A stretch of DNA of 5,700 nt from positions 1 to 5,700 of the forward strand of contig JAJDXU010000167.1 in the NCBI GenBank assembly GCA_022823105.1, written 5' to 3'. Positions within the stretch are counted from its first letter, which is position 1. Each line of letters begins with the position of its first letter. The position numbers and the translations under genes were made by a program. The notes under the pieces were generated by a model. The model was not told where the DNA came from and made no database searches. It saw only the letters and a list, made by a program, of their open reading frames with translations. Of the stretch, positions 1 to 5,622 are shown in pieces. Source of the DNA: Dehalococcoidia bacterium (lineage in GTDB: Bacteria > Chloroflexota > Dehalococcoidia > Lucifugimonadales > UBA3495).

Positions 1-366
1 GACGACGCGGACGAGGAGATGGTGGTGGCCGCGCTGCTGCACGACATCGGGGATCTGCTGTCGCCGCATAACCACAGCGCGCTGGCGGCGGAGGTGCTGA
101 GGCCGTACGTAACCGAGCGAGTCTATTGGATCGTGAGGCAGCACGGGCTGTTCCAGAGTTACTACTACGCGCATCACTTCGGAGATGACCGGAACGCGCG
201 GGACCGATATATCGACCATCCCTGGTACCAGGACACGGTGGATTTCTGCGGACGGTGGGACCAGTCATCGTTTGATCCGGAGTACGAATCGCTGCCACTG
301 AAGTTTTTTGAGCCGATGGTGCGGCGGATATTCGCGCGCGAGCCGTTCAGCGCAGGGAAGGAGTGA
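1..366 (+). CDS. HD-domain protein, PhnZ/TmpB-like (5' end outside window)
   Basis: This is the C-terminal 121 residues of a gene that starts upstream; the frame is open from base 1, so the internal ATG at 19 need not be the start. Visible residues fit an HD metal-binding core: His14-Asp15 in LLHDIGDLL, then His25, His48 and Asp87 (in RWDQ). The His25-to-His48 spacing and the late Asp in a WD motif resemble the mixed-valent diiron oxygenases (PhnZ, TmpB, myo-inositol oxygenase), which cleave C-P or C-C bonds using O2, more than classic phosphohydrolases. The N-terminal His ligand of that class would lie outside the window. The position four residues after His48 is Gln52, where I recall PhnZ having a phosphonate-binding Lys, so the substrate may differ. 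The last codons contain the ribosome binding site of the next gene. An ordinary HD phosphohydrolase remains possible. The HD call is firm; the oxygenase subtype and substrate are inference. Confidence 0.75.
   Translation, partial: DDADEEMVVAALLHDIGDLLSPHNHSALAAEVLRPYVTERVYWIVRQHGLFQSYYYAHHFGDDRNARDRYIDHPWYQDTVDFCGRWDQSSFDPEYESLPLKFFEPMVRRIFAREPFSAGKE
358..363 (+). promoter_or_regulatory. Ribosome binding site of the SDR gene
   Basis: AAGGAG lies five bases before the ATG at 369, inside the last codons of the HD gene, whose TGA is at 364-366. This decides the SDR start: the in-frame GTG at 363 overlaps the site and is unlikely. The arrangement implies translational coupling of the two genes. 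Confidence 0.8.
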
Positions 367-368
367 TT

Positions 369-1217
369 ATGAGTCTTGAAGGGAAAGTGGCATTGATCAC
401 AGGAGCCGGCGGCATGCGCGGCGTGGGCCGGGCGACGGCTTTAAAGCTGGCATCGCTGGGCGCGGACGTGGCGATCACCGACGTGCGTCGACCGGTGGAT
501 GATCTGCCGCCGGGCGAGGTGCGAGCGGAGTGGCAGTCCATCGACAGCGTGGCTGAGGAAGTGCAGAACCTGGGACGCCGCGTAGTGCCGATTTACGCAG
601 ACCTGTCCAAGCCTGACGAGATTGAGGGTTTGGTCGCAGAGACCGTGAACCACTACGGGCGGCTGGACATCATGGTCAACAACGCCAGGGCGATCATCGG
701 GCGGGACAAGGTGCCGGTGACCGAGTTGGAGGAGGAGGTGTGGCAGCACTTCCTGGCCATCAACACGACCGCGGTGTTCCTGTGTACCAAGCACGCGGGC
801 CGCGAGATGGTGCGGCTCGGCAACGGCGGGCGCGTGGTGAACATCGCCAGCAACGCTGGGAAGCAGGCCAGCGCGGACGGGGCTGCGTATTCGGCCAGCA
901 AGTTTGCGGTGATCGGGTTGACGCAGGCGTCGGCGATGGACCTTGCGCCGCATGGGATCACGGTCAACGCGGTGTGTCCCGGGCCCATCAACACGGACCG
1001 GATGAGCTACTGGGAGCGGGCGCAGGCGCAGGAGCGGGGGATGACGCAAGAGGAGTTTCGGGCGCAGATTGTGTCGGCGTCGTCGGAGCGCACGCCGTTG
1101 GGTCGGATCGCAGAACCGGAGGACGTGGCGAACCTGGTGGCGTTCCTGGCGGGGCCGGACTCTGAGCTGATCACAGGGCAGTCGTACAACGTGAACGGCG
1201 GGATATTGTTCCACTAG
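369..1217 (+). CDS. Short-chain dehydrogenase/reductase (SDR), NAD(P)-dependent
   Basis: A 282-residue classical SDR that oxidises an alcohol or reduces a carbonyl in the cytoplasm; the substrate cannot be read from sequence. The Rossmann glycine motif TGAGGMRGVG is at residues 11-20. Asp38 ends the second strand, which usually favours NAD(H) over NADP(H). NNAR (104-107) replaces the usual NNAG. The catalytic tetrad is Asn132, Ser161, Tyr174 and Lys178 with normal spacing (YSASK), followed by the CPGPINT segment after the sixth strand and the C-terminal GQSYNVNGG motif near 270-278. It is about 30 residues longer than a 250-residue FabG-like enzyme; extra length lies after strand two (about residues 40-65) and in the substrate loop (about 205-240). 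Some mycofactocin-linked SDRs also have an insertion after strand two, but nothing else here supports that link. The ATG at 369 follows a strong ribosome binding site and lies two bases after the HD stop, so it is probably co-expressed with the HD gene. Confidence 0.95.
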   Translation: MSLEGKVALITGAGGMRGVGRATALKLASLGADVAITDVRRPVDDLPPGEVRAEWQSIDSVAEEVQNLGRRVVPIYADLSKPDEIEGLVAETVNHYGRLDIMVNNARAIIGRDKVPVTELEEEVWQHFLAINTTAVFLCTKHAGREMVRLGNGGRVVNIASNAGKQASADGAAYSASKFAVIGLTQASAMDLAPHGITVNAVCPGPINTDRMSYWERAQAQERGMTQEEFRAQIVSASSERTPLGRIAEPEDVANLVAFLAGPDSELITGQSYNVNGGILFH

Positions 1218-1246
1218 GCCGCCACGATTGTGTGAGGGCATTTGCC

Positions 1247-2044
1247 ATGACGACGATGAGGTATGACAACCCGTTCCCGGGGATGAATCCGTATTTGGAG
1301 CAACCACGATTTTGGCCGGGACTGCACAATGATTTGATAGCACAAATGAGGACCAATCTGGGTCCGCAGTTGCCACCACAATACCGCATGGAAATCAATG
1401 AGCGGTTCGAGTTGGATGTGGTTTGGCCGGCCGACGATGCTGATACGAGGGATATTCTGCCGGATTTGTCGGTGACAACGGAACGCGCCGGTTCGGCGGG
1501 CGTCGCCGTTGCAGACGCGGCCGGCGGCGTGCTGGTGGCTACGCCGGCGCCAGTCAGGGTTACCTACCTGGAGGTTCGGCGGGCTCCCGATGATCAGGTA
1601 GTTACGGTCGTGGAAATACTGTCGCCGTCCAACAAGCTGCCGGGAAGCGGACGCGCTGACTATATCCGCAAGCGGGAAGATATCCTGGGATCGCCGGTGA
1701 ACCTGGTGGAGATTGACCTGCTGCGGGCCGGCGAGCCGATGCCGTTGACGACGCCCGTGCCTCACTGTCATTACCGGATCCTGGTGAGCAGGGAGCAGTG
1801 GCGTCCGTCGGCGCGGCTGTTTCCATTCATGGTGTGGGATGCCATCCCCAAGTTTCGGCTGCCGCTGTTGGAAGGCGATGAGCCGATCGAGGCCGATATT
1901 GGCCCTCTACTTGCGGCGATGCACCACACGGCCCGCTACAACATGGCTGTGAACTATGAGGTTCCACCGCCGGGGCCGGCGCTGGAGCCTGAGTGTCAGC
2001 GATGGGTCCAGAAGCAGTTGAGCGCGTTTCAGGGCGCGAAATGA
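1247..2044 (+). CDS. DUF4058 family protein
   Basis: A 265-residue protein of unknown function. It opens with the family signature NPFPGMNPYLE (residues 8-18) and has the second conserved block VEILSPSNK (122-130), then Tyr139, Lys142-Arg143 and LVEIDLLR (153-160). The rest, including the WDAIPKFRLPLL segment, also fits DUF4058. The family is known mainly from Cyanobacteria, Planctomycetes and Chloroflexota. The E..SP.NK and EID blocks recall Uma2-like PD-(D/E)XK nuclease folds, but a nuclease activity is inference. There is no signal peptide or membrane segment. I chose ATG 1247 because GAGGG (1234-1238) lies eight bases before it; GTG 1232 would add five residues and ATG 1256 would remove three. 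The first 180 bases after 1260 have about 53% GC by hand count, lower than the neighbours, which may point to separate acquisition. It lies 29 bases after the SDR gene on the same strand. Confidence 0.9.
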   Translation: MTTMRYDNPFPGMNPYLEQPRFWPGLHNDLIAQMRTNLGPQLPPQYRMEINERFELDVVWPADDADTRDILPDLSVTTERAGSAGVAVADAAGGVLVATPAPVRVTYLEVRRAPDDQVVTVVEILSPSNKLPGSGRADYIRKREDILGSPVNLVEIDLLRAGEPMPLTTPVPHCHYRILVSREQWRPSARLFPFMVWDAIPKFRLPLLEGDEPIEADIGPLLAAMHHTARYNMAVNYEVPPPGPALEPECQRWVQKQLSAFQGAK

Positions 2045-2098
2045 CAGGCGCCATCAATCAGGACAACGACTCACAAGCACATAAAGGGGCGGGAAAAT

Positions 2099-3058
2099 AT
2101 GCAGTACGGAATCACGCTGCCAGGACGGGGGCCGTTGGCCACGCCGGATAACATGGCAACCATCGCGCAGAAAGCGGAGGAGTTGGGGTTCGACTCGATA
2201 GCGTTGGGCGACCATATCCTGGTGCCCAAGAGTATCGACTCTGACTACCCGTACACTGAGACAGGGGAGTTTCCCGGGTCGGCGTCGGGGCAGGCGATGG
2301 AGCAGATCACGGCGCTGGCTTTCATGGCGGGGGCGACGAAGAGCATACGGCTGGCCACCTCGGTGCTGATCGTGCCGCACCGCAACCCTCTGGTGGCGGC
2401 GAAGGCGCTGGCAACGCTGGACGTACTGTCGGGCGGCCGGCTGATTGTGGGAGTTGGCGTGGGCTGGTGCCGGGAGGAATTCGAGGCGGTTGGGTGCGAA
2501 CCGTTTGACGAACGGGGCGCGGTGACGGACGAATACATCCGGGCGTTCAAGGAACTCTGGACGTCGGACGACCCCAAGTTTGAGGGCAAGTACGTCAGTT
2601 TCTCGGACATCTGGTTCCTTCCCAAACCGGTGCAGAAGCCGCACCCGCCGTTCTGGGTGGGCGGCGAGAGTCGTCCGGCGATCCGGCGGGCGGCGACGCT
2701 GTGCGACGGGTGGTATCCAATTGGCAACAATCCGGCGTTTCCGGTGGGCACTCCGGAGGTATTGCAGGACAGCATGGGACGGCTGCGGCGAACGGCGGAA
2801 CGGGCCGGGCGCAATCCGGACGAGATCCAGATCATCTACCGGTCGCACGACTATCGGATCACGGGCACGGATACAAGCGACGACCGCAGGAAGTTCTGCG
2901 GGAGCAGCGAGCAGATCGCCGGCGACATCCGGGAGTACGAGGAGATGGGCGTGAGCTACCTGGTGCTGGACATCGCCCGCCTGAGCGCGGACGGCAACCT
3001 GGAGGAAACGCTGGGTCATCTGGAGGATTTCACCACTCAGGTTGCGGCGAAGGTTTAG
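2099..3058 (+). CDS. LLM class F420-dependent oxidoreductase (luciferase-like, TIGR03619-type)
   Basis: A 319-residue flavin/deazaflavin oxidoreductase of the bacterial luciferase-like TIM-barrel superfamily, most likely using coenzyme F420 (FMN is the alternative). Family blocks are in order: MQYGITLPGRG at the first strand, AEELGFDSIALGDH (residues 26-39), VLIVPHRNPLVAAKALATLD (89-108), GGRLIVGVGVGWCREEFEAVG (112-132), and KPHPPFWVGGESRPAIRRAA around 180-200. The length is normal for the family and neither end looks truncated. Its substrate cannot be deduced; relatives act in degradation or reduction of diverse organic compounds. ATG 2099 follows AAGGGG (2084-2089) at a nine-base distance. 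The 54-base gap upstream shows no clear promoter, so it may be read through from the DUF4058 gene. A second LLM gene starts at 5623. The family call is firm; the cofactor is inferred from subfamily resemblance. Confidence 0.93.
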   Translation: MQYGITLPGRGPLATPDNMATIAQKAEELGFDSIALGDHILVPKSIDSDYPYTETGEFPGSASGQAMEQITALAFMAGATKSIRLATSVLIVPHRNPLVAAKALATLDVLSGGRLIVGVGVGWCREEFEAVGCEPFDERGAVTDEYIRAFKELWTSDDPKFEGKYVSFSDIWFLPKPVQKPHPPFWVGGESRPAIRRAATLCDGWYPIGNNPAFPVGTPEVLQDSMGRLRRTAERAGRNPDEIQIIYRSHDYRITGTDTSDDRRKFCGSSEQIAGDIREYEEMGVSYLVLDIARLSADGNLEETLGHLEDFTTQVAAKV

Positions 3059-3095
3059 GCGACCGAGGCAGGGCGGTGGCGGCTGCCGTTGTTCC

Positions 3096-4190
3096 ATGGA
3101 CTTCGAACTCTCAGACTTCGAACTCTCCGCTGAGAACGCGGTGTCCTATCTGGTGGAGCGGGGGTTGCTGACGCCTCAATCCGCAAAGGACGCCCGGGCA
3201 GAATCCCTGGGCGGCGGCGTTTCAAATATTGTGATCAAGGTCAGCGGCGGGGGCACCCATCCAGATGGGTGGGTGCTCAAGCAATCGTTGCCCAAGCTGA
3301 GGGTGGAGGATGACTGGTTCGCTGACCGTGAGAGAATATTCCGGGAGAGGGCGGGAATAGACTACCTGGCGAAACTCCGGAGACATTCCGGGGTGTCGCG
3401 CACGGCGTGGGCGGCGCCGAGGGTGGTGGACGAGGACCGGGACCGTTTCATTTTCGTGATGACTGCGGCGGCGCCGGATGGGTTCAACTGGAAAGAGCAG
3501 TTGCTGGGTGGGCGCATTGATGTCGTGGCGGCCGAGCAGGTGGGTTCGATGCTTGGTGAGATTCATGCGTCGTCCTTGGTGGCGGGGGCAGATGTGCCGG
3601 ATGACCTGCGAAGTTTTGAGGATCTGGAATGCTTCGTGCAACTGCGCATTGATCCTTACCACCGGGCCACGGCCGCGGCGCATCCGGATCTTTCGCAGAA
3701 ACTGGAACGGGAGGCCCGAGCCATGCTGCCTAACGTCGGGGACAGGCGAGCACTGGTGCACGGGGATTTCAGTCCGAAGAACATCATGGTGAGCGGAGCG
3801 GGTAAGGACGCGCGGGTGTTTCTGCTGGATTTCGAGGTGGTGCACCTGGGCAATCCGGTGTTCGACCTGGCGTTCATGCTCAACCACCTGACTTTGAAAG
3901 CGATTCACAGGCCGGAGTGGGCAGTGCGGTACTGCGCCGCCGCCCGCGGTTTTTGGGAAGCGTACGTGGAGGCGGCCGGGAATGTGGTCGGGGATGCCGA
4001 TGCGCTGCAATGCGACACCGTGCGGCAGATGGGCGCGTTGCTGCTGGCGCGGATCGACGGGAAATCGCCTGCGGAATACATCACGGAGGTTGAGCAAAAG
4101 CGCGCGGCGCGAGACCTGGCTAAGCGCATCCTGGCGGGCGAGGTCGACAGCCTAGCCAGGCTCCATCAACGGCTGTCCGAGGGCAGTTAA
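3096..4190 (+). CDS. APH-superfamily phosphotransferase, methylthioribose-kinase-like
   Basis: A 364-residue protein kinase-like small-molecule phosphotransferase (APH/choline kinase fold) that would move the ATP gamma-phosphate to a hydroxyl group. Visible parts are a glycine-rich loop LGGGVSN (38-44), the N-lobe lysine Lys62 in VLKQSLPKLRVEDDW, the catalytic loop HGDFSPKN (222-229, base Asp224, Asn229) and the metal-binding DFE (245-247). The VLKQxLP..R....W stretch strongly recalls S-methyl-5-thioribose kinase (MtnK), but MtnK usually has HGDLHTGS in the catalytic loop, and here it is the generic APH form. I therefore do not name it mtnK; the substrate may be another sugar or alcohol. A resistance function is unlikely in this setting. 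I prefer ATG 3096, which gives a 37-base gap to the LLM gene; TTG 3042 would overlap that gene and add an Arg/Gly-rich extension. The upstream ribosome binding site is weak (GGGCGG near 3071). The second codon begins a 15-base tandem duplication. Confidence 0.87.
   Translation: MDFELSDFELSAENAVSYLVERGLLTPQSAKDARAESLGGGVSNIVIKVSGGGTHPDGWVLKQSLPKLRVEDDWFADRERIFRERAGIDYLAKLRRHSGVSRTAWAAPRVVDEDRDRFIFVMTAAAPDGFNWKEQLLGGRIDVVAAEQVGSMLGEIHASSLVAGADVPDDLRSFEDLECFVQLRIDPYHRATAAAHPDLSQKLEREARAMLPNVGDRRALVHGDFSPKNIMVSGAGKDARVFLLDFEVVHLGNPVFDLAFMLNHLTLKAIHRPEWAVRYCAAARGFWEAYVEAAGNVVGDADALQCDTVRQMGALLLARIDGKSPAEYITEVEQKRAARDLAKRILAGEVDSLARLHQRLSEGS
3099..3128 (+). repeat. 15-base tandem duplication encoding DFELS twice
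   Basis: GACTTCGAACTCTCA at 3099-3113 is followed directly by GACTTCGAACTCTCC at 3114-3128, 14 of 15 bases identical. It is in frame immediately after the ATG of the kinase gene and gives residues 2-11 as DFELS DFELS. The near-perfect identity at nucleotide level suggests a recent slippage duplication at the tolerant N-terminus. Confidence 0.9.
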
Positions 4191-4218
4191 AGGCATGTAC
4201 GCGCGCGCGGGTTTTCTG

Positions 4219-4247
4219 GTGACACCGCAGATGGCAGCGTGTAAACT
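4219..4247 (+). promoter_or_regulatory. Possible sigma70-type promoter for ribH
   Basis: GTGACA (4219-4224, five of six bases matching TTGACA) and TAAACT (4242-4247, four of six matching TATAAT with the key first, second and last positions kept) are separated by exactly 17 bases. Transcription would start near 4254, leaving a leader of about 53 bases before the TTG start of ribH. It sits in the longest intergenic gap of the window (4191-4306), where a new transcription unit would be expected. The -10 match is only moderate. Confidence 0.45.
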
Positions 4248-4293
4248 TGCGGGCGGGTCGCCGGCGGAGCACGGATGGCCCTACTCCGCAAAG

Positions 4294-4298
4294 AGGAG
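4294..4298 (+). promoter_or_regulatory. Ribosome binding site that fixes the TTG start of ribH
   Basis: AGGAG, within AAGAGGAG, lies eight bases before TTG 4307. There is no in-frame ATG or GTG nearby (ATG 4299 and ATG 4323 are out of frame), so this site supports initiation at TTG. Confidence 0.7.
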
Positions 4299-4306
4299 AT
4301 GAGAGC

Positions 4307-4780
4307 TTGCCGCAAGAACTGAATGGTGGACTGGACGGGAATGGGCTGCGGGTAGCGGTGGTGGCGGCCCGATTCAACCACGTGATAACCAAGAACCTGA
4401 TGGAGGGTGCGCTGGGCACGCTGGCGGAGTACGGCGTGCGCGACGGCGACATCTCGACTGCATGGGTGCCAGGCTCGTTCGAGTTGCCGGTGGCGGCCAA
4501 GACGTTCGCGGAATCGGGACGCTACGACGCTGTGATCTGCCTCGGAGCGGTGATTCGCGGCGAAACGAGCCACTACGACATGGTGTGCAACCAGGCGGCG
4601 TCGGGAATTGCGGCGGTGGGGCGAGAGACCGGGATCCCGACGATGTTCGGCGTGCTGACGACGGAAAACATGGAGCAGGCGATCAACCGCTCGGGTGGCA
4701 AGGTGGGCAACCTGGGTTCCGACTGCGCGGTGGGGGCCATTCAGTCGGCGCGGCTGGTGCAGGCGATCAAAACCGGGTGA
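4307..4780 (+). CDS. ribH: 6,7-dimethyl-8-ribityllumazine synthase (riboflavin synthesis)
   Basis: A 157-residue lumazine synthase that condenses 5-amino-6-(D-ribitylamino)uracil with 3,4-dihydroxy-2-butanone 4-phosphate, the penultimate step to riboflavin, in the cytoplasm as an oligomer. Motifs are VVAARFNHVITKNL (Phe23), WVPGSFELP (53-61), CLGAVIRGETSHYD (78-91, general acid-base His89), FGVLTTENMEQAINR (114-128) and the C-terminal DCAVGAIQSARL helix. Numbering runs one ahead of the Bacillus subtilis enzyme throughout, so Phe23, Phe58, Glu59, His89, Phe114 and Arg128 match known active-site positions. Leu136 in GNLG replaces the lysine of the usual GNKG (Lys135 in B. subtilis), which is unusual. 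The start is TTG with a good ribosome binding site; the length is normal. TTG 4247 would add 20 non-family residues and overlap the predicted promoter. No other rib gene is in view and no FMN riboswitch is recognisable upstream. The enzyme uses the metabolite at which F420 synthesis branches off, relevant beside LLM genes. Confidence 0.96.
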   Translation: MPQELNGGLDGNGLRVAVVAARFNHVITKNLMEGALGTLAEYGVRDGDISTAWVPGSFELPVAAKTFAESGRYDAVICLGAVIRGETSHYDMVCNQAASGIAAVGRETGIPTMFGVLTTENMEQAINRSGGKVGNLGSDCAVGAIQSARLVQAIKTG

Positions 4781-4797
4781 GGCTCGGGGTGCGTAGA

Positions 4798-4824
4798 GTG
4801 CATGCTGCACGCGCTTGAAAGCGC
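4798..4824. repeat. Two adjacent small inverted repeats between ribH and the AIM24 gene
   Basis: GTGCA-tgc-TGCAC (4798-4810) is followed immediately by GCGCT-tgaa-AGCGC (4811-4824). Each can form a five-base-pair hairpin in RNA. No T-run follows, so a standard intrinsic terminator is unlikely; they could be processing or attenuation structures, or chance in GC-rich DNA. The rest of the 72-base gap shows only the ribosome binding site of the next gene. Confidence 0.45.
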
Positions 4825-4852
4825 TCAGACGACATGCCACAGGGAGGCGGAA

Positions 4853-5542
4853 ATGCAGTCCAAGGTTGAGTTTGATCCGAGTTACTCGCTGTTGACCATC
4901 GAACTGGAGCCCGGCGAGTCCATCAAAGCGGAAACGGGAGCGATGGTGGCGCAAGCCGGCGTCGGCATGAAGACCGGGATGGGCGGCGGCGGCCTGTTCG
5001 GCGGAATCCGGAGAATGATGGGCGGGGAGTCGTTTTTCCTGAACACTTTCACGGGCGAAAGATACGGCGGGTGGGTGAGCCTGGCGCCGCCGACTCCCGG
5101 CGATATCGGCTCCTTCCAGCTGGATCCAGGGGAGAACCTGTTCATCCAGTCGAGTTCATTCCTGGCGTGCACTGAAAACGTGAGCACTGATACCCAGTTC
5201 CAGGGATTCCGAGGGTTTTTCAGCGGCGAGAGCCTGTTTTTCATCAGGGCGTACGCAGAGCGCGGCATCGGGACCGTATATTACAACTCTTTCGGAGCCA
5301 TCAAGCAGGTGGCGGTGACGCCGGAGCAGGAACTGGTGGTGGACACCGGGCACCTGGTCGCGTTCACCGACGACGTGGATTATTCCATCGGCAAGGTGGG
5401 CGGCATCGGATCGCTCATAGCCGGTGGCGAGGGACTGGTGATGAGGTTCCGGGGAAACGGGCACGTGTGGGTGCAGACGCGGAACCTGTCGTCCCTGGCA
5501 GACAAGCTCACGCCGTTCCTGCCGCAGCCGCGGGGACAATAG
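4853..5542 (+). CDS. AIM24 / TIGR00266 family protein
   Basis: A 229-residue protein of the AIM24 family (PF01987; bacterial form TIGR00266), whose biochemical role in bacteria is not established; the yeast namesake is a mitochondrial inner-membrane protein affecting cristae. The whole family pattern is present: GESIKAETGAMV (21-32), a glycine-rich turn GGGGLFGG (44-51), the GGESFFLNTF block (57-66), the PPTPGDIGSFQL segment, SLFFIRAYAERGIGTVYYNSFGAI, then VDTGHLVAF (163-171), the GEGLVMRFRGNGHVWVQTRN stretch with QTRN at 208-211. Such proteins form a beta-rich fold with internal repeats; no signal peptide or transmembrane helix is seen. ATG 4853 is chosen because AGGGAGG (4841-4847) lies just before it; the in-frame ATG 4802 would add 17 residues unlike the family and cover the hairpins. 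The length is normal for the short bacterial form. Neighbours do not reveal a function. Confidence 0.93.
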   Translation: MQSKVEFDPSYSLLTIELEPGESIKAETGAMVAQAGVGMKTGMGGGGLFGGIRRMMGGESFFLNTFTGERYGGWVSLAPPTPGDIGSFQLDPGENLFIQSSSFLACTENVSTDTQFQGFRGFFSGESLFFIRAYAERGIGTVYYNSFGAIKQVAVTPEQELVVDTGHLVAFTDDVDYSIGKVGGIGSLIAGGEGLVMRFRGNGHVWVQTRNLSSLADKLTPFLPQPRGQ

Positions 5543-5572
5543 GGCGGATGGCGGAAGCGCGGCCGGAAGGCG

Positions 5573-5604
5573 GTTGCGCTCCCGACCAGGCGCGCAACGA
5601 TTTT
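5573..5604 (+). terminator. Weak hairpin with short T stretch after the AIM24 gene
   Basis: GTTGCGC (5573-5579) pairs perfectly with GCGCAAC (5592-5598) around a 12-base loop, and GATTTT follows at 5599-5604. It lies 30 bases after the AIM24 stop and before the next gene's ribosome binding site. The long loop and short T-run make termination uncertain. Confidence 0.3.
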
Positions 5605-5622
5605 GGCACAAGGAGCAGGCTG

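Noticed and set aside
740..1165. 141-codon + strand frame inside the SDR gene
   Set aside because: Out-of-frame reading of SDR codons, Gly/Arg-rich, with no ribosome binding site.
441..1379. 312-codon open frame on the minus strand opposite the SDR gene
   Set aside because: Its product is Arg/His/Pro-rich with no recognisable family, and it lies antisense to a gene with complete SDR motifs. Such frames arise from GC-rich codon use.
3042..3095. N-terminal extension of the kinase from TTG 3042
   Set aside because: It would overlap the LLM gene and add an Arg/Gly-rich stretch unlike the family; ATG 3096 fits better.
2054..3097. 347-codon open frame on the minus strand covering the whole LLM gene
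   Set aside because: Low-complexity Arg/His/Pro-rich translation with no family motifs; the + strand gene is a clear LLM oxidoreductase.
3254..3271. Hairpin CACCCAT-CCAG-ATGGGTG
   Set aside because: A perfect seven-base-pair stem, but it lies inside the kinase coding region in a poorly conserved loop; most likely chance.
3222..4097. 291-codon minus-strand frame opposite the kinase gene, and a similar 255-codon frame at 4187-4954 opposite ribH
   Set aside because: Both are mirror frames of well-supported genes and show no motifs of their own.
3096..4190. Aminoglycoside resistance kinase
   Set aside because: The APH fold is shared by many metabolic kinases; the MTR-kinase-like N-lobe and metabolic neighbours argue against resistance.
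4191..4306. FMN riboswitch before ribH
   Set aside because: None of the conserved RFN blocks is recognisable, and the gap is too short once the promoter is considered.
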